From assembly GCA_038205805.1 (NCBI GenBank), contig JBBRBO010000078.1, positions 1 through 18,195 of the forward strand: a stretch of DNA of 18,195 nt, in the 5' to 3' direction. Below the pieces are notes generated by a model that saw only the letters and a program-made list of their open reading frames with translations, searched no databases and had not been told where the DNA came from. Positions 1 to 7,190 of this stretch are shown here, one piece after another; position 1 is the stretch's first letter; every line of letters begins with the position of its first letter. The position numbers were made by a program, and so were the translations under genes. Source of the DNA: JBBSBY01 sp038205805 (GTDB lineage: Bacteria > Desulfobacterota > Desulfomonilia > Desulfomonilales > Desulfomonilaceae).

Positions 1-142
1 GTTTAATATGCCGAAAGCGGCCTTTTATCCTTGAGAAAAGCCGGTTTCGGCAATTTAACAGTTCTTGGAGAGGGGTTCGGGGAGAAGCCTTCTTTCAAGA
101 AGGTTCTCCCCGATATTACTTCTTTGGCTGCGCATTGGTATA
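1..142 (+). repeat. MITE-like dispersed repeat, copy A (left part outside window)
   Basis: Copy of a roughly 225 bp element found seven times in this window, always in this orientation. Two hairpins are visible. The first pairs GCCGAAAGCGGC with GCCGGTTTCGGC (about 11-53). The second pairs GGGGAGAA plus CCTTCT with AGAAGG plus TTCTCCCC (about 88-119). The right end reads CATTGGTATA, matching the terminal ATTGGTATC of the other copies. The left terminus is not identifiable, so the copy is cut by the window edge or truncated. It lies beyond the 3' end of the small minus-strand gene at 198-365, where its hairpins could act as a terminator or RNA-end stabiliser. That role is inference. Confidence 0.8.
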
Positions 143-197
143 AAGTATGCGGCTCTAGGATGTATTCTAAGCGATCGACCTTTGAATGGAGCCGGTT

Positions 198-365
198 CTA
201 GTTGCTCGGATCGTAGGCAGCGGAGCCTGAATCCACGCAAGCGTCCAGTTCTTCTTTTGAAGCCGATTTAGGGTCTCTAAGCTGGCTGGTATGGCATATA
301 AACTGATTGCCTTCTTTGTCTTTTACCCATACCAAGGGATCATTAGGAGTGTGAGCTTCGGCCAT
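198..365 (-). CDS. 55-residue small protein, paralogue 1 of 3 (unknown function)
   Basis: The reading frame starts ATG GCC GAA GCT and ends TAG, giving 55 residues (MAEAHTPNDPLVWVKD...AAYDPSN). A perfect Shine-Dalgarno AAAGGAG (371-379) lies seven bases before the ATG, and the same site with a near-identical spacer precedes the other two copies. The protein is identical to that of the gene at 508-675 although the DNA differs at 11 sites, all silent, which is strong evidence that it is translated. It has one Trp and two Cys, in ICH (residues 23-25) and ACVDSGS (Cys43). There is no signal peptide or membrane segment, so it is probably cytosolic. I do not recognise the family. Metal binding through Cys24, His25 and Cys43 is only a guess. 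It was missed by a 60-residue ORF cutoff. Confidence 0.85.
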   Translation of the reverse strand: MAEAHTPNDPLVWVKDKEGNQFICHTSQLRDPKSASKEELDACVDSGSAAYDPSN

Positions 366-399
366 AATAATTCTCCTTTGAGATTACACGTCACGGTTC

Positions 400-426
400 C
401 TTATAAAGTCCATAACGCTTGTTCAA
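400..426 (-). promoter_or_regulatory. possible sigma-70-type promoter for small gene 1
   Basis: On the minus strand a TATAAG (405-400) lies 15 bases after TTGAAC (426-421), about 35 bp before the start codon at 365. The spacer is shorter than the ideal 17. The -35 overlaps a palindrome CTTGTTCAAG (418-427). Transcription could equally read through from the gene at 508-675. Confidence 0.3.
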
Positions 427-507
427 GTCGTTCACCGACCGCAGATCTACGAGTTCACAGACAAGTGTGGCGCAGTCCGATGGCCGGTGAATAATTAGTG
501 AATGAAA

Positions 508-675
508 TTAGTTGCTGGGATCGTAGGCAGCGGAGCCGGAATCCACGCATGCGTCCAGTTCTTCTTTTGAAGCCGACTTGGGGTCTCTAAGTTGGCTGGT
601 ATGGCATATGAACTGATTGCCTTCTTTGTCTTTTACCCATACCAACGGATCATTCGGGGTGTGAGCTTCGGCCAT
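508..675 (-). CDS. 55-residue small protein, paralogue 2 of 3 (unknown function)
   Basis: The frame starts ATG GCC GAA GCT CAC and ends CCC AGC AAC TAA, giving 55 residues. The protein is identical to that of the gene at 198-365. Every one of the 10 codon differences between them is synonymous and the eleventh change swaps TAG for TAA. The Shine-Dalgarno AAAGGAG (681-689) has ideal spacing. The sequence has a variable N-terminus (residues 3-8), a conserved core DPLVWVKDKEGN (9-20) with FICH (22-25) and QLRDPKSA (28-35), and a conserved tail CVDSGSAA (43-50). The composition is acidic with no transmembrane segment. An extended -10 promoter lies about 150 bp upstream. Function unknown; a tandem family kept under purifying selection suggests a dosage-sensitive or differently expressed small protein. 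Confidence 0.87.
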   Translation of the reverse strand: MAEAHTPNDPLVWVKDKEGNQFICHTSQLRDPKSASKEELDACVDSGSAAYDPSN

Positions 676-1012
676 GATAATTCTCCTTTCAGTTGAGCGG
701 CGTCTTTATAATATTTTGTAGCGATGTGTAATGGTCGTTCGCCGAGGACTACCATGGTCGGATTCGCCTGTTGTGAAACAAGGTTGAACCCGATGAATCG
801 CTACTTACGAATACTTTGCACATCATAGCATTTTTAAAAAAGTAAAGTAGTTTTTCGTAACAACTTAAGTACGTTTTCTATTCACCCAAACCACCATTTT
901 CCCTAGGGAAATTGTAGGTTGAGCAATTATCGAGGTTTTTCGAGAAGGCTTTCAGGAGAAGACTTGTTCCTAAAATGCTCTGCCGAATAATACTCTTAAT
1001 TGCAAATCGTTG
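676..1012. other. AT-rich gap between small genes 2 and 3
   Basis: There is no convincing gene on either strand. The AT-rich stretch around 822-900 holds the extended -10 promoter described separately. The sequence shows no similarity to the gaps beside the other small genes, so only the genes and their ribosome-binding sites were duplicated. No clear terminator follows the gene at 1013-1180. Confidence 0.6.
822..830 (-). promoter_or_regulatory. extended -10 promoter candidate for small gene 2
   Basis: Read on the minus strand the site is TGCTATGAT, a TGn-extended -10 with five of six matches to TATAAT, in an AT-rich block. No good -35 is present 17 bases upstream, as is common for extended -10 promoters. 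It would start transcription near 815 and leave a leader of about 140 nt before the start codon at 675. Confidence 0.4.
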
Positions 1013-1180
1013 TTAATTACCCGGGTCGAAGGCCGCTGAACCTGAGTCCACGCAGCCTTCCAATTCGGCGGCTGTGGCGGATTTAGGGTCTCTCAATTGG
1101 TTCAGATGACAAATGAACTCGTTACCTTCTTTATCTTTAACCCATACCAACGGATCTCTCGATGTATATGTTCCGGCCAT
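1013..1180 (-). CDS. 55-residue small protein, paralogue 3 of 3 (unknown function)
   Basis: The frame starts ATG GCC GGA ACA and ends GGT AAT TAA, again exactly 55 residues. The Shine-Dalgarno AAAGGAG (1186-1194) is the same as in the other two copies. By my count 40 of 55 residues match the other paralogues. Differences cluster at residues 3-8, 26-27 and 37-42, while DPLVWVKDKEGN, FICH, QLRDPKSA, both Cys and VDSGSAA are kept. The substitutions are mostly conservative (Asp/Glu, Tyr/Phe, Ser/Thr, Ser/Gly), as expected for a folded protein. This is the older diverged member; copies 1 and 2 look like a later duplication. No family is recognised. Confidence 0.85.
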   Translation of the reverse strand: MAGTYTSRDPLVWVKDKEGNEFICHLNQLRDPKSATAAELEGCVDSGSAAFDPGN

Positions 1181-1707
1181 GATAATTCTCCTTTATTGTG
1201 GAATCTTTTGCTATTCGTTGCGCCGCTTGAGCCCGACGGTAATCCAATGTGTCAGCAGGCGATCAATTCTAGGGAGTGTCCCTGGTGTGGATTACACGGC
1301 TCAATCGGCTTGATTGTTACTGTGTGTCGCCTGATTGCTGCTATTCAACGACCGTGGACCACATTCGGTTTTTTCGTCGTTGCAGGGTACAATGCGAAAA
1401 GGGCGCCACGTCGGCGGTTTTATCGCAAATTAGTTATAAGATACTTTTAATGTTTGGTTTATTTAAGAATCAAGATGTTTGCTTGCAACCGGCGCTTGGC
1501 TTAAACGAGAAGGTTAATTGCGAAAATAAGATTAAGCGTTGTAGAAACACAACCAAGGCAAAAAACGCAGGCTTAGAGTCTATGAAGAGGGGCTATCTTA
1601 GTCGCCTATTTGCAACTAAGCCTCACGAATACCCCCAATTATCCTTTCCGTGCGGCAAAAACGTCACATGGCGCTACACGTGCGCCGGACCAAGAGGTGG
1701 ACACTGA
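1181..1707. other. gap of about 530 bp, some inverted repeats, no supported gene
   Basis: Open frames exist on the plus strand, but they lack ribosome-binding sites, resemble nothing and use non-ATG starts. The stretch at 1256-1333 is rich in inverted repeats: CAGGCGA (1256-1262) pairs with TCGCCTG (1327-1333). Inside it CTAGGGA pairs with TCCCTGG, and GTGT pairs with ACAC across GGATT. The region is upstream of the small gene at 1013-1180, so it could be a structured leader or operator, but this is weak. No convincing promoter was found. Confidence 0.5.
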
Positions 1708-3207
1708 TTACCATGTCTGGACCATACCGTTTAATCCGTAGATCAGCCCTAAGTAGACGTTTACTGCGAAGAGAATTCCCAGCGCCAAGAGAGCCGGCCG
1801 CCTGAAGCGATCGATTGAGCCGTAGCGTTTCCATATCAGGAATACATTGGCGTACGCGCAAACGAATAGGAAAGGCGTAAAATCATAGAAATAACGGGGA
1901 GCGGTATAATAATAGGCCAACAGGGTCAACAGCATAACCACGGCAGCAAAAAACACTGTTCCCAAGAAGAGCGCCACATCGGTGGATATGTTCTCTCGGT
2001 AAGCCGCCACGGCGCCGGGAATCGACAACACGGTGAAAGGCGCTGCCATGAAAAGAGGAACCATGTGTTCAGCGTACGTAAGCACGTCTCTATTGGCGAT
2101 GTCATATGCTCGAACCGTAAAAACAGGCATGAAATCAACGATTTTCCATGCCGGAAAGGTCGTAAAATACGTCGCAAAGTTTTGCGGAACGTGAGCGATA
2201 CGAAAGAAATGGTGTTGAACGAGACAGTAATCCACATACGGGCAGTCAGGCCAGATGACCCGATAAAGACCTGAATCGAAAAAATTGTCGAAACGAGCAT
2301 AATTATACATTCCCAGGGCTACAACCGTGGCAAGCCCGGGACCGCCGAATGCGCAACATTCCTTGACAAGAGTCCGCAAAACCCCTTTACGACGAATCCA
2401 TAAACTCAACAGAAGCGCCCCAAAGAGCCCGAAGTACAATACGGTCAACGACCGGGCCATAAAAGCGCATCCGAAGCACGTCCCCGAAATTGTGAGAAGG
2501 ACCGTGTTTCCATGGCTTTGAATATGCCGTAGAAAAAAATAGGCGCCCAGAAGAGTAGCCAACCCCGCAACCACAATGGATTCGTGGTAGATGATCGGCC
2601 TACTTATCATAAACAACTGCGCCCCGCACAAGGCGAAACCTCCCACGAAATACCACTTGAGCCAATCCGGTGGCGTGAAAATAGAGGTGGACTTATCCCG
2701 TTCGGACCCAGCCGTCGTCGAATTCCTGCTTGCGTGAGACTCTTCCGGCTGCATTCGGTTGGAGGCCGGACTCATTGCCGCCTCCAGACTCTTCAGCAAA
2801 GCGAAAAGAACAACAACACAACCGAAGGCTGCGACCACAATCACCAGCCCTTCCGATAATCGCCGACCGGTAATCCCCATCCAAATCGTGTGAAACACCA
2901 CTGGAAAGGGGTCGTGGCGCAAAAAATACTTCCCCTTGTAAACCGTCCCATCGAGAAATTGATTGGATAGTTCCGTAGGATCTGTCGTTGAATTCTTCTC
3001 CCCGATCGGTCCTTGAACTCCTTCCAAGAGATGAAAGTGACCATTGAGAATGGATTGAGCGAGCATATTGTAGTTGAGATGGGAACCCCAGAGGACAAAA
3101 CGGAACGTTCCCCGAGTATTCAAGTACGCATACAGAACGAGAATGGTGACCGTGATAATCCCTATGACGATCGTTGAACGGCGCTCCCGTAGCACTTTCC
3201 AAAACAT
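1708..3207 (-). CDS. polytopic membrane glycosyltransferase (GT-C fold, PMT/ArnT-like)
   Basis: The 499-residue protein has about ten hydrophobic segments (for example 11-29, 119-138, 185-203, 209-226, 254-271, 286-301, 382-400, 411-432, 440-459 and 470-490). Between the first two lies a long loop (about 36-115), as in GT-C enzymes, which transfer a sugar from a polyprenyl-phosphate on the outer face of the inner membrane. The segment YYTAPRYFYDFTPFL (about 433-447) resembles the RY..DF.P motif common in bacterial members. The loop before it (about 36-60) lacks the Asp usually seen there, so the subfamily is uncertain. A hydrophilic loop at 140-178 is rich in Ser and Arg. It follows the DPM1-like gene by 46 bp, the typical donor-synthase plus transferase pairing. 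The ribosome-binding site (AAAGAG) is weak. The acceptor is unknown. Confidence 0.7.
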   Translation of the reverse strand: MFWKVLRERRSTIVIGIITVTILVLYAYLNTRGTFRFVLWGSHLNYNMLAQSILNGHFHLLEGVQGPIGEKNSTTDPTELSNQFLDGTVYKGKYFLRHDPFPVVFHTIWMGITGRRLSEGLVIVVAAFGCVVVLFALLKSLEAAMSPASNRMQPEESHASRNSTTAGSERDKSTSIFTPPDWLKWYFVGGFALCGAQLFMISRPIIYHESIVVAGLATLLGAYFFLRHIQSHGNTVLLTISGTCFGCAFMARSLTVLYFGLFGALLLSLWIRRKGVLRTLVKECCAFGGPGLATVVALGMYNYARFDNFFDSGLYRVIWPDCPYVDYCLVQHHFFRIAHVPQNFATYFTTFPAWKIVDFMPVFTVRAYDIANRDVLTYAEHMVPLFMAAPFTVLSIPGAVAAYRENISTDVALFLGTVFFAAVVMLLTLLAYYYTAPRYFYDFTPFLFVCAYANVFLIWKRYGSIDRFRRPALLALGILFAVNVYLGLIYGLNGMVQTW

Positions 3208-3253
3208 AAAGATTACTCTTTCACGGCGTCGATTAGCCCTGGATTTAAGCCTT

Positions 3254-3943
3254 TCAGCGGAGTATGTTGTACTTCAGAATGCACCATAAGGCCCTAACCC
3301 CATCCTTCCAACCGATTTTCTTGCCTTCCGAGTAATCTCGTCCCGAATAGGAAATACCCACTTCATAGATCCTGCACTTAAGCTTGGCTATCTTGGCGGT
3401 GATTTCGGGTTCCACGCCGAACCTGTCTTCCTCGATGTGTATTCGGCGCACGATCTCACTACGAAAGACCTTGAAACCCGTTTCCATGTCCGTGAGGTTC
3501 AAATTGGTAAGGGCGTTGGAAAAGAGCGTCAGACACTTATTGCCGACACTGTGCCAAAAGAACAACACTCGGTGGGCGTCACCCCCGATAAAGCGCGAGC
3601 CGTAGACAACATCCGCTTGTCCGCTGAGGATAGGATTCAGCAGCGCCCGGTAATCCTGAGGATTATATTCCATATCAGCGTCCTGAATGAGCACAATGTC
3701 TCCGGTGGCCGCCTCAAGTCCCGAACGTAAAGCTGCGCCTTTCCCTCTGTTCATCTCATGATAAATAACTTTGGATACCTCGGCTTCCACTCGGGATTTG
3801 AGGAGTTCTCGTGTTCCGTCAGTTGAACGGTCATCCACCACGATGATTTCTTTTGACTCGGGATAGGCCTCTTAAACGCGGCGAACTATGCGCAGAATGG
3901 TTGCACGCTCGTTATAACAAGGGATAATTACGGACAGTTTCAT
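3254..3943 (-). pseudogene. family-2 glycosyltransferase, DPM1-like, with in-frame stop at codon 24
   Basis: Reading from ATG at 3943 gives MKLSVIIPCYNERATILRIV RRV, then TAA (3874-3872), then EAYPESKEIIVVDDRSTDGT and a full GT2 domain to 3254. With the stop read as one residue the product is 229 residues, normal for bacterial polyprenyl-phosphate sugar synthases. Visible motifs are IIPCYNE, VVDDRSTDGT, the DxD-type DADMEYNPQDY, YGSRF, METGFKVFR and EPEITAKIAK. TAA sits where CAA (Gln) would fit, a one-base change. An alternative in-frame ATG at 3964 has a better ribosome-binding site (AGAAGG). Restarting at GTG (3841 or 3838) would lose the first nucleotide-binding strand, so a shortened product is unlikely to work. 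It lies between a methyltransferase and the membrane transferase in one probable operon. Sequencing error remains possible. Confidence 0.75.
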
Positions 3944-4095
3944 ATTTGTTGCGTCGGTGTCCATGCGCCGCCTTCTTCATCGCAATCGTTCAGTTGGCCT
4001 AAAACGGCGGCGCAGTCGCCACGCCCCCGGGGAGTCTTATCTATCTTCAGAAGACTATGTCGCAATTTAAGCGCACGAACGACTTTCGGGAAACA

Positions 4096-4707
4096 TTAAG
4101 GAGCCTTGCGCACTTCTGCCCAAAGATTCATAGACGCCTGAAAGCGTCCTGTGCGAACATTCCCGGTCGGGAAAGCTTTCCGGAGAAGCGAGGTCAAGCT
4201 TTTTATGGTGTAAGCGGCCTTGTGGTCATTTATCTCTTCAAGGCTCACGAGTTTCACCGCGGCCATAGTCCGCAACAAGCGGTCAGTCCAAGCGGCCGGG
4301 GTAGTCAGGACACAGGCGCCGTCATTTTTGAGCACGCGATCAACATCACGCAACAAATTCAAAGCCCTCCCGGACGAGACGTGTTCCAACACAGCCAACA
4401 TGGTAACCATATCACATGACACATCCGCCAGGGGCAAATTGGACCCACCCTCCTCCATATTCCAACGAACCAGCGCAATGGTCTCGGCGCTTCCTCCGGG
4501 GCTCACGGTGTTTACTTTGTCTATACCGACTTTGAAGGCAAACTCCGTGTTCATGAGGAACGTGGGGGATTGTCCGCATCCAAGGTCCAGCAGGATGCCC
4601 GTTCTACGTCCCGGACTCACAAGCCTATTCACCATAGCGGCTCGCTGCCTCGCTAAGAAACCCTCTAAGAAACCCCATCCTCGGGTCGGGGTGAGGGGCG
4701 CATCCAT
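4096..4707 (-). CDS. class I SAM-dependent methyltransferase
   Basis: The product is 203 residues. I chose the ATG at 4707 (MDAPLTPTRG) because AAAGGAG stands seven bases before it; a frame open to 4731 exists but has no such site. It is a Methyltransf_11-type Rossmann domain. Motif I is ILLDLGCGQSP (38-48), an acidic residue at the end of strand 2 is Asp63 (VGIDK), and the motif IV/post-I region reads DMVTMLAVLEHV (99-110). VLKNDGACVLTTP (126-138) is the usual strand-5 motif. The Asn in RWNMEE is typical of small-molecule methyltransferases. The substrate cannot be read from the sequence. Its position ahead of two glycosyltransferases suggests a sugar, lipid or polyprenol-linked glycan, but that is inference. 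Confidence 0.8.
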   Translation of the reverse strand: MDAPLTPTRGWGFLEGFLARQRAAMVNRLVSPGRRTGILLDLGCGQSPTFLMNTEFAFKVGIDKVNTVSPGGSAETIALVRWNMEEGGSNLPLADVSCDMVTMLAVLEHVSSGRALNLLRDVDRVLKNDGACVLTTPAAWTDRLLRTMAAVKLVSLEEINDHKAAYTIKSLTSLLRKAFPTGNVRTGRFQASMNLWAEVRKAP

Positions 4708-4793
4708 AGTGACTCCTTTGATTGTCCACATCGAGTGTCCATCTTACCATTTCAGACAAGCGCAATTTATGAAAACACCGGTGCGCCGCCCAT

Positions 4794-6587
4794 TTACCCG
4801 CTCTTTCCCTTGCGCTGAGGAGGGCTTATCCCCAGGCGCTTGAGGTTACGGTACATGGCGTCCCGAGAAATACCCATCCGTTTGGCCGCCTCTCGCGCAT
4901 TTTGGTTGGCCTTCCCAAGAGAATCCCTGATGAGAAGCGTCATGATTTCATCCGAGATTTGGTCCCATGTCTTTCCGGCGTCCAGGCTGACGGTCAACGC
5001 GTTTTCTTTTCGAGCGCCGGCCACCAGAGGCGCATCCAACTTGAGCGTACCGGATTCCGTGATAATCAAGGCGCGCTCCAGGACGTTTCGCAGCTCGCGA
5101 ATGTTCCCAGGCCAGGAATAGTTGCGCAGTTCGGCCAAGAAGGACTTGTCCACGGCGGGAACGCTCTTGCGCTGGAGCGCATGGCTGATTCCCGGAAGAA
5201 TTTGCTTCACGAGAACGGGCAAGTCCTCAAGCCGCTCCCTGAGCGACGGAATACGAATAAGAAACACGTTCAGCCGATAGAACAATGCGTCAAGAAAGCG
5301 CCCTTCAGCCACTTCCACCTCCAGGTCGCGGTGAGTGGCTGCAATGAGTCGCGCGTCGATCTTGATGTGTTTGTCTCCGCCGACTCGCAGGAATGTCTTG
5401 GTATCCAAAAAGGTGAGGAGCTTCGCCTGGAGCGCCGACGACAACTCCCCGATTTCGTTCAAGAGTAAGGTGCCGCCCTCCGCAAGCTCCAATAGGCCGC
5501 GCTTGCGAATACGAGCCCCGGTGAAGGCGCCCGATTCATGACCGAAGAGTTCCGATTCCGCCAATTCATGACTTATGGCCGCGCAGTTAATGGAGAAAAA
5601 CGGTCCCCGATTTCGAGTGGAATGCTCGTGGATCCAACGAGCCAAATGATCCTTGCCCGCGCCGCTCTCACCGAGCAAGAGAACCACACTATCCACAGCG
5701 GCAGCTCTCGCAGCGGTTTTAAAGAGCGTACGCATGGCCTCGGACCGGTAGCCGGTCCTCTCAGCCTCAATCTTTTTCACAGGGACAGGCCGATCGCTTA
5801 TATCCCGCACAATCACGCAAATCCCCATTATTTCCTTTTCGACTGTGCGCAACGGAATAATCGTTTCCTGAAAGGTGAACTCCGCGCCTAATATCGACCG
5901 CCTGCACTCATGCTCGATGGTTTCTCCCTCCACGACCCGGTGGAGCATTTCCTCAATGCGGCGGCCTTCATCCTCGCCCCAGAGAAATCCCGCTCGCCGA
6001 CCGACAATATCCTTATCGGTGAGCTCGAAAACCTTTTCCACCGCGGGATTTACTCTTGTGTAGAGGAAATTTAGGTTGTGGATGAATATCAGGTCATCCG
6101 CTCCCTCGAACACGGCGCGAAAGAGCTCCTGGTTCGCTCGAACCGCCTCGAGCGCTGTTCGTAATTCCGTGACGGATTCGTGCGCCGCCACGACCTTTAC
6201 CCCGTGCGCATCCTGAAAGCGGGTGAACCGCACTTGAAACCATCGCTTTGTGTTCGGGCCGTGGCAGGGATACTCTTTGTAATAGGTTTCCGCTTCGCCG
6301 CTGAGCACCTTTCTGATACCCTCGGCAATGGCGGACGCTTCATCCGCGTCGCTGCCCGAAGCTTTATCGCATATCGCCGGATAGTTCTCTCCTACGCCGA
6401 ATTCGGGCCAGAGCATGCCGTTCTCTTTGCCGTATCTGCGCCACGCCTCGTTTACTGCAATAATGTTCCCGGATTCATCCAAAACGGCGACATGCGCGGT
6501 AAGGGCGTCCAGGGCCATCTGGAAAAGCTCGGCGGAGTTCTCCACGCATTGTTCCGTGTCGGTTGTTCTCTTTCCGGTCTTTTTCAT
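4794..6587 (-). CDS. PAS-PAS sigma-54-dependent transcriptional activator (NtrC family, no receiver domain)
   Basis: The 597-residue protein reads as PAS 1 (about 22-140, with EYPCHGP and RWFQVRFTR), PAS 2 (about 153-265), an AAA+ sigma-54 interaction domain (about 280-515) and a Fis-type helix-turn-helix (about 557-588, AAKRMGISRDAMYRNLKRLG). Walker A is GESGAGKD (306-313), the sigma-54 contact loop GAFTGA is intact (353-358), and sensor I (LIAATHRDLE), FYRLN (436-440) and SWPGNIRELRNV (491-502) are present. Walker B reads LLLNEIGEL, with Asn377 where Asp is usual. With no receiver domain, control is expected through the PAS domains, by a ligand, redox state or a partner protein. It has its own promoter at 6661-6689 and is followed after 86 bp by the methyltransferase. 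No -24/-12 target site was found nearby. Confidence 0.9.
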   Translation of the reverse strand: MKKTGKRTTDTEQCVENSAELFQMALDALTAHVAVLDESGNIIAVNEAWRRYGKENGMLWPEFGVGENYPAICDKASGSDADEASAIAEGIRKVLSGEAETYYKEYPCHGPNTKRWFQVRFTRFQDAHGVKVVAAHESVTELRTALEAVRANQELFRAVFEGADDLIFIHNLNFLYTRVNPAVEKVFELTDKDIVGRRAGFLWGEDEGRRIEEMLHRVVEGETIEHECRRSILGAEFTFQETIIPLRTVEKEIMGICVIVRDISDRPVPVKKIEAERTGYRSEAMRTLFKTAARAAAVDSVVLLLGESGAGKDHLARWIHEHSTRNRGPFFSINCAAISHELAESELFGHESGAFTGARIRKRGLLELAEGGTLLLNEIGELSSALQAKLLTFLDTKTFLRVGGDKHIKIDARLIAATHRDLEVEVAEGRFLDALFYRLNVFLIRIPSLRERLEDLPVLVKQILPGISHALQRKSVPAVDKSFLAELRNYSWPGNIRELRNVLERALIITESGTLKLDAPLVAGARKENALTVSLDAGKTWDQISDEIMTLLIRDSLGKANQNAREAAKRMGISRDAMYRNLKRLGISPPQRKGKSG

Positions 6588-7190
6588 GCCTGCGCCCTCG
6601 TTGAACCAGGTCTCGCAAGATCCGGCGATCCGCCGTCAAAATTTTCATAATTCAACAACCACTATAGGTTTACGTCGGGGCTCTGACAAGCCGCTCGCGC
6701 TTTTTCTTCACAACGCGTCCCAAATCCGCACAAGATCCGAATAGTCTCTATGAGCGCTCTTCTTCCCGAAAGAGCGGTGATTTTCCGTGCCTGAGTTCTT
6801 GGATTTTCCGGGGAGAGTATAGTATTGTAGGGCGAATCCGTGAATCGTTCACCGGGCTTGAGACGCCTTTGCGTCCACGAAAATCGAGGAGGAGACGTAT
6901 CTCCCCTACGGACCGCCCGTCCTTAATTCCGAATGGCGGCAGTGCTCCTGATGAACGGTTACGCGTATCCTTAATTGAAACCAAGGTATCGCCCGGACGT
7001 GCGCTTTCCTACGGCGAGCGTTGTTCGAGTTTCCGATAGAGGAATGAATCGGGGGAGACTTTGCCCTTGAGAAAGTCGCCCTTTCTCGCCGTTCTGCGCC
7101 GCAAGCGACTCCCGCAGTCGATACGTGCGGCGCATGGTGAGTATCCGCATACGGGAGCTGCGTAGCCCGGTTTCCAGGAGAGTCGCCGGA
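6588..7190. other. divergent intergenic region of about 600 bp
   Basis: The region separates the minus-strand activator from the plus-strand UXS gene. It holds the activator promoter (6661-6689). A GGCG-ATC-CGCC inverted repeat (6624-6634) lies in the activator leader and could be an operator. Other short hairpins are CGCTCTT/AAGAGCG (about 6755-6776), GACGC/GCGTC (6862-6875), GGAGA-CGTA-TCTCC (6891-6904) and GACTTT/AAAGTC (about 7057-7077). A weak plus-strand promoter may be TATAGT or TATTGT around 6818-6828. Open frames here have no ribosome-binding site or recognisable product. Confidence 0.5.
6661..6689 (-). promoter_or_regulatory. sigma-70-type promoter of the PAS sigma-54 activator
   Basis: On the minus strand TTGTCA (6689-6684) is followed after exactly 17 bases by TATAGT (6666-6661), each five of six to consensus. 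The predicted start near 6654 leaves a leader of about 67 nt before ATG at 6587. The inverted repeat at 6624-6634 lies in that leader. Confidence 0.6.

Noticed and set aside
198..1180. Peptide-natural-product precursors (RiPP) for the three small genes
   Set aside because: There is no leader/core split; conservation runs through the whole length. The only radical SAM gene is 12 kb away and of HemN/HemW type.
1276..1707. 143-codon plus-strand frame in the gap before the membrane transferase
   Set aside because: Non-ATG start, no ribosome-binding site and odd composition; I could not support it as a gene.
4902..5468. 188-codon plus-strand frame within the sigma-54 activator
   Set aside because: It mirrors the AAA+ domain coding strand and resembles no protein.
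6959..6991. Another right-end remnant of the dispersed repeat (AAGGTATCG)
   Set aside because: Only about 12 of 21 positions match by eye and no hairpin precedes it.
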